Source: a virus. From it: a stretch of 24,605 nt of DNA. The stretch covers positions 1 to 24,605 of the IMG/VR virus record IMGVR_UViG_3300020578_003889. One strand, 5' to 3'. The first letter of the stretch is position 1. Each line of letters opens with the position of its first letter. Positions 22,361 through 24,605 of this stretch are shown here, piece by piece. Under the pieces are notes generated by a model, which saw nothing but the letters and a program-made list of their open reading frames with translations, made no database searches and had not been told where the DNA came from. The position numbers and the translations under genes were made by a program.

Positions 22361-22364
22361 TTTT

Positions 22365-22514
22365 CTATCTGCCTTGTCCTCTATACGCTTTGTAGCTACG
22401 CCGGTAGCTTTTATTCATTGCACTGGTTTTGGGACGTAGGCCACCAATGTGAGTGCGTTTTACAACGTGATCGATTACTGGTTTACCTGTTGCTGTGCCT
22501 TTTGCTTTTGCCAT
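22365..22514 (-). CDS. small basic protein (49 aa) of unknown function
   Basis: The ATG at 22514 has AAGGAG seven bases upstream, which overlaps the end of the previous gene, and the frame stops at TAG 22365-22367. The protein reads MAKAKGTATGKPVIDHVVKR, then THIGGLRPKTSAMNKSYRRS, then YKAYRGQGR. It is strongly basic with an Arg/Lys/Tyr-rich tail, suggesting RNA or DNA contact or a packaged protein. No family is recognised. It ends four bases from the convergent glycosyltransferase-like gene. Confidence 0.65.
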   Translation of the reverse strand: MAKAKGTATGKPVIDHVVKRTHIGGLRPKTSAMNKSYRRSYKAYRGQGR

Positions 22515-22516
22515 TG

Positions 22517-23167
22517 TTATTCTCCTTGAATTTTTTCATACATCACTGTATCGGTGTCACCTAAACGCCATTTGGGATTTTGTTCCACTACATATTTACG
22601 AGTACAAACACGAAAATCAGGAAATTTCATATCTGTTGGATTGCTTGCTGCATCATAAAACAAACAACGATTATTTGGTTGTGCTGCATATTGTCCGTTG
22701 TCTAATTCTATAAAGTTGAAACTTTTGTGATCTTCAGGCCATTCGCTATAGCCTGTGTCTATCGTATTTTGATCAGGATGTGCGTTATCTACTGTAAAAA
22801 GATAATTACCAGAATACATTTGTTTGTCTTTGGCGTAGAATTTGCAAGAGAGATTTTTTAAGAAAGCCTTTTGAATTACAGCAATATCATAATCGAAGCA
22901 ATCCCAGATTTGCAATGTGTCTAGAGGTAAAAAATTTTCTGTGTCAAGATCGTCTTTGCGTGACACAAACGCTGATAAAGGTAATTTGTCATAAAGTGCG
23001 CCATAATTTGGTAAGTAAGCTTCAATTCTAAATGCCTGTCCTCTAATACTTTTAATAGTGATCCATATACAGGGCTCATATTCCCCATGGCCCTTTGCAA
23101 AGTCATATAAAAATTCACGCCTGATATATGAGTGAATTGGTGGTATGTTAGCTACTAGAAATGACAT
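22517..23167 (-). CDS. conserved phage protein of unknown function (216 aa)
   Basis: The protein starts MSFLVANIPPIHSYIRREFL, then EYEPCIWITIKSIRGQAFRI, GALYDKLPLSAFVSRK, a Tyr/Asp-rich middle and KFPDFRVCTRKYVVEQNP near the end. It looks like an all-beta soluble domain followed by an alpha/beta part. The layout matches conserved hypothetical proteins of marine T4-like phages as I recall. It has no signal peptide or catalytic motif I can name. It precedes the basic 49-residue protein by two bases and may be a structural or assembly factor. Confidence 0.72.
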   Translation of the reverse strand: MSFLVANIPPIHSYIRREFLYDFAKGHGEYEPCIWITIKSIRGQAFRIEAYLPNYGALYDKLPLSAFVSRKDDLDTENFLPLDTLQIWDCFDYDIAVIQKAFLKNLSCKFYAKDKQMYSGNYLFTVDNAHPDQNTIDTGYSEWPEDHKSFNFIELDNGQYAAQPNNRCLFYDAASNPTDMKFPDFRVCTRKYVVEQNPKWRLGDTDTVMYEKIQGE

Positions 23168-23179
23168 TAATTACACACA

Positions 23180-24361
23180 TTATCGTTGATCTTGGTCTTG
23201 TTGCATTCTTCTTATAATACTGTGATTCTGTTTATTAGGATCAATATAATTTTTTATTTCTTGCTCAGGATTTCGTAACAATCGATTCACTGTTAAAACT
23301 TTTCCTAGAAAACCTAGACCTTTTTGTATTGCATTGGGTTCTTGTTGTTGTTCTGGTGATGGTTGTAATTCAGGTATGCCCTGTTCTTTCATTCCTCTCG
23401 TTTTGGTAGCAACATTCCGTGCAGGACCACGACGTTCGGGATTAGGATCTTCTCTGCGTTTTTTGGCAGCACTACTGGCGCGACCTTTTTTACCTAGGCT
23501 GTGAGCTTTACTTGCAGGCAAGCATTTTGGTTTACCCTCGCCGCTGGTCCTGCCACCACAGGAACCACGGATCTTACCATCGGGTCCAAATCTAACCCAT
23601 TTTTCTCGGAACCATTTCTTAAGATCTTCTTCAAGTTCAGATTCGGTCAATTGACTCAAATCATATTCGTATTGATCTACACTTTCAGACTGTCTAGTCT
23701 GCTTGGGCCCTTTACGAGTTTTCCATTTTTTATCAGTTGAACAGTAATAACGACCATATCCCTCAGTAACGTTTTCGTCTGTTTTTTTAACGCTGTTGAT
23801 ATATCTGCGGTATACGGCTGCTGCCTCAGTTTTGCCTGCTGCTTTGGCTCGCTGTTCCATGGCCACAGCAGCCTGTATCTTGTGGGCATGACTGCGACCG
23901 CTGTTTCTAATTTTTGTAACGCTGGCTCTAGCATCTGCTGCTGTGGCAAACTTCAAGCCTGTTATTGTGCCACGTGGATTTTCATCTGTGTATAGATCGC
24001 TATGCTTTTTACTGTTAGCAGGTTGTCCGGGCTTCCGCGCTATACGCTTGCCTTCCGCCACACCTTCCTTATAAGGCATGCGAATTTTGGGCTTATGTTC
24101 TCCGCTAGGAGTTTCGTGATCACCTACTTTGGCCTGCTTGTAGACTTTTTTCCCTGTGTTAGGGCTGATATAGTAGTCACCGTTCTTATCTTTGCCTATG
24201 CTTTTTATTTTATATTTGGCACCGCCTGAGCCTTCCGCCACACCTTCGTTGCTTTTCTTTTTGTTTTTTACACAGTTAGGATATCGTTTGCCAAACATGG
24301 TTTTCATACCCTCTTTGTGGTAGCCTTTCCAACAGGCTTCTAGTATTTCTTTATATTTCAT
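23180..24361 (-). CDS. modular Lys/Gly-rich protein with DUF5872-like domain
   Basis: The 393-residue protein is built of short blocks: EACWKGYHKEGMKTMFGKRY (1-30, with C10 and C30), a Gly/Lys-rich block, a helical AADARASVTKIRNSGRSHAH block, YGRYYCSTDKKWKTRKGPK, then LEEDLKKWFREKWVRFGPDG and GSCGGRTSGEGKPKCLP, which resembles DUF5872. The blocks are joined by VAEG (41-44, 101-104) and VTEG (198-201). The tail is Gln-rich. It overlaps the upstream gene by ATGA. The makeup suggests a head or scaffold-associated protein, perhaps cleaved at the V-x-E-G joints, but this is inferred. Confidence 0.65.
   Translation of the reverse strand: MKYKEILEACWKGYHKEGMKTMFGKRYPNCVKNKKKSNEGVAEGSGGAKYKIKSIGKDKNGDYYISPNTGKKVYKQAKVGDHETPSGEHKPKIRMPYKEGVAEGKRIARKPGQPANSKKHSDLYTDENPRGTITGLKFATAADARASVTKIRNSGRSHAHKIQAAVAMEQRAKAAGKTEAAAVYRRYINSVKKTDENVTEGYGRYYCSTDKKWKTRKGPKQTRQSESVDQYEYDLSQLTESELEEDLKKWFREKWVRFGPDGKIRGSCGGRTSGEGKPKCLPASKAHSLGKKGRASSAAKKRREDPNPERRGPARNVATKTRGMKEQGIPELQPSPEQQQEPNAIQKGLGFLGKVLTVNRLLRNPEQEIKNYIDPNKQNHSIIRRMQQDQDQR
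24050..24067. repeat. 18-base direct repeat, copy 1
   Basis: The 18 bases GCCTTCCGCCACACCTTC occur here and again at 24230-24247, 180 bases apart. On the minus strand each copy encodes EGVAEG, the joint between protein blocks. Confidence 0.9.
24230..24247. repeat. 18-base direct repeat, copy 2
   Basis: This is the second exact copy of the 18-base repeat, encoding the first EGVAEG joint. The 180-base distance is a multiple of three, so recombination between the copies would delete or duplicate 60 residues in frame. Confidence 0.9.
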
Positions 24362-24605
24362 TTTTTACTCTTATTACCCCAGTTCTTTGCACCTACTTTG
24401 CGACAGCGTACCAATGCACCCGATGCATAAGCACTAGGCCATACTTTGTAACGACTTTTTACTTTGTGATAGCAAGCATCTTGTTTTTCTGCAAGCATGC
24501 GATCTGAAACAACTTCGTATCCTGCTCGACCAAGTTCTTCGATGTAGCGTTCACGATCTTCGTTGGTCACATTGTATTTTTTCTTTAGTTCTGCGGTTTG
24601 TTTCA
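24358..24605 (-). CDS. small basic phage protein of unknown function, 5' end at or just past window edge
   Basis: The frame runs from the right edge to TGA at 24358, giving at least 81 residues. A GTG at 24570 is one possible start. Upstream codons KQTAELKKKYN stay open to the edge, and the edge bases TG AAA would be ATG AAA if the next base outside is A, making MKQTAELKKKYN the likely true start. The protein has ERYIEELGRAGYEVVSDRML and then YKVWPSAYASGALVRCRKVG, a segment I recall from phage modular proteins. It overlaps the next gene by ATGA. The role is unknown; its WPSAYASGA module suggests kinship with the DUF5872-like protein. Confidence 0.6.
   Translation of the reverse strand, partial: KQTAELKKKYNVTNEDRERYIEELGRAGYEVVSDRMLAEKQDACYHKVKSRYKVWPSAYASGALVRCRKVGAKNWGNKSKK

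Noticed and set aside
1-24605. tRNA genes, CRISPR arrays, insertion sequences or integrase
   Set aside because: Gaps between genes are under about 100 bases and none shows cloverleaf patterns, repeat-spacer arrays or transposase motifs.

Overview
This window looks like part of the genome of a T4-like tailed phage (myovirus) of a marine bacterium. The evidence is a family-B DNA polymerase of gp43 type with exonuclease and polymerase motifs, a probable gp45-type sliding clamp beside it, a DsbA-like small protein, a 5'-3' exonuclease, T4-type late promoter octamers (TATAAATA/AATAAATA), and dense packing with ATGA, TAATG and TGATG start/stop overlaps. The DNA is AT-rich and all genes but one lie on the minus strand. 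Many conserved genes of unknown role resemble those of marine cyanophages and pelagiphages. The host cannot be named from this sequence. No tRNA, rRNA, CRISPR, transposon or integrase was seen, and no gene-free stretch exceeds about 100 bases.

Layout, left to right (most genes are read right to left). 1-606: 5'-3' exonuclease, cut by the window edge, with its own promoter. 624-3120: SGNH-like protein, a small unknown gene, QueE and QueD, the last two behind a late-type promoter and a hairpin that touches the queD ribosome binding site. 3217-5332: purine-type phosphoribosyltransferase, a chain of tiny overlapping genes, a Bax-inhibitor-1-like membrane protein and a zinc-ribbon membrane miniprotein. 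5329-9418: FolE, a short DegT/StrS-like PLP protein, GalE-like epimerase, GT-B glycosyltransferase, a small unknown gene and a possible T-fold protein. 9428-13509: twitch-type radical SAM protein, an unknown conserved gene, a DUF465/YdcH-like coiled coil, a TGT/DpdA-like transglycosylase and a sulfotransferase-like gene. 13506-18456: replication block (clamp, methyltransferase, DNA polymerase, small membrane protein, DsbA-like). 18553-20925: hidden small membrane protein, lipase-like hydrolase, second twitch radical SAM protein and Dps. 20978-22360: the only plus-strand gene, a glycosyltransferase-like protein behind its own late promoter. 22365-24605: small basic protein, two conserved unknowns and a modular DUF5872-like protein.

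The main biological story is 7-deazaguanine DNA modification. FolE, QueD and QueE together make 7-carboxy-7-deazaguanine (CDG) from GTP. The 518-residue TGT-like protein has the paired aspartates of base-exchange enzymes and would swap the base into DNA, as phage DpdA proteins do. QueC is not in this window, so the modified base could be CDG, a decarboxylated form, or preQ0 if QueC is encoded elsewhere or supplied by the host. QueE and QueD both depart from the usual metal-ligand patterns. A possible T-fold protein and a conserved unknown lie near the transglycosylase. Around this are sugar, sulfate and methyl transfer enzymes and two related radical SAM enzymes with no assigned substrate. These could decorate DNA, virion proteins or the host surface, but the sequence alone does not settle which.
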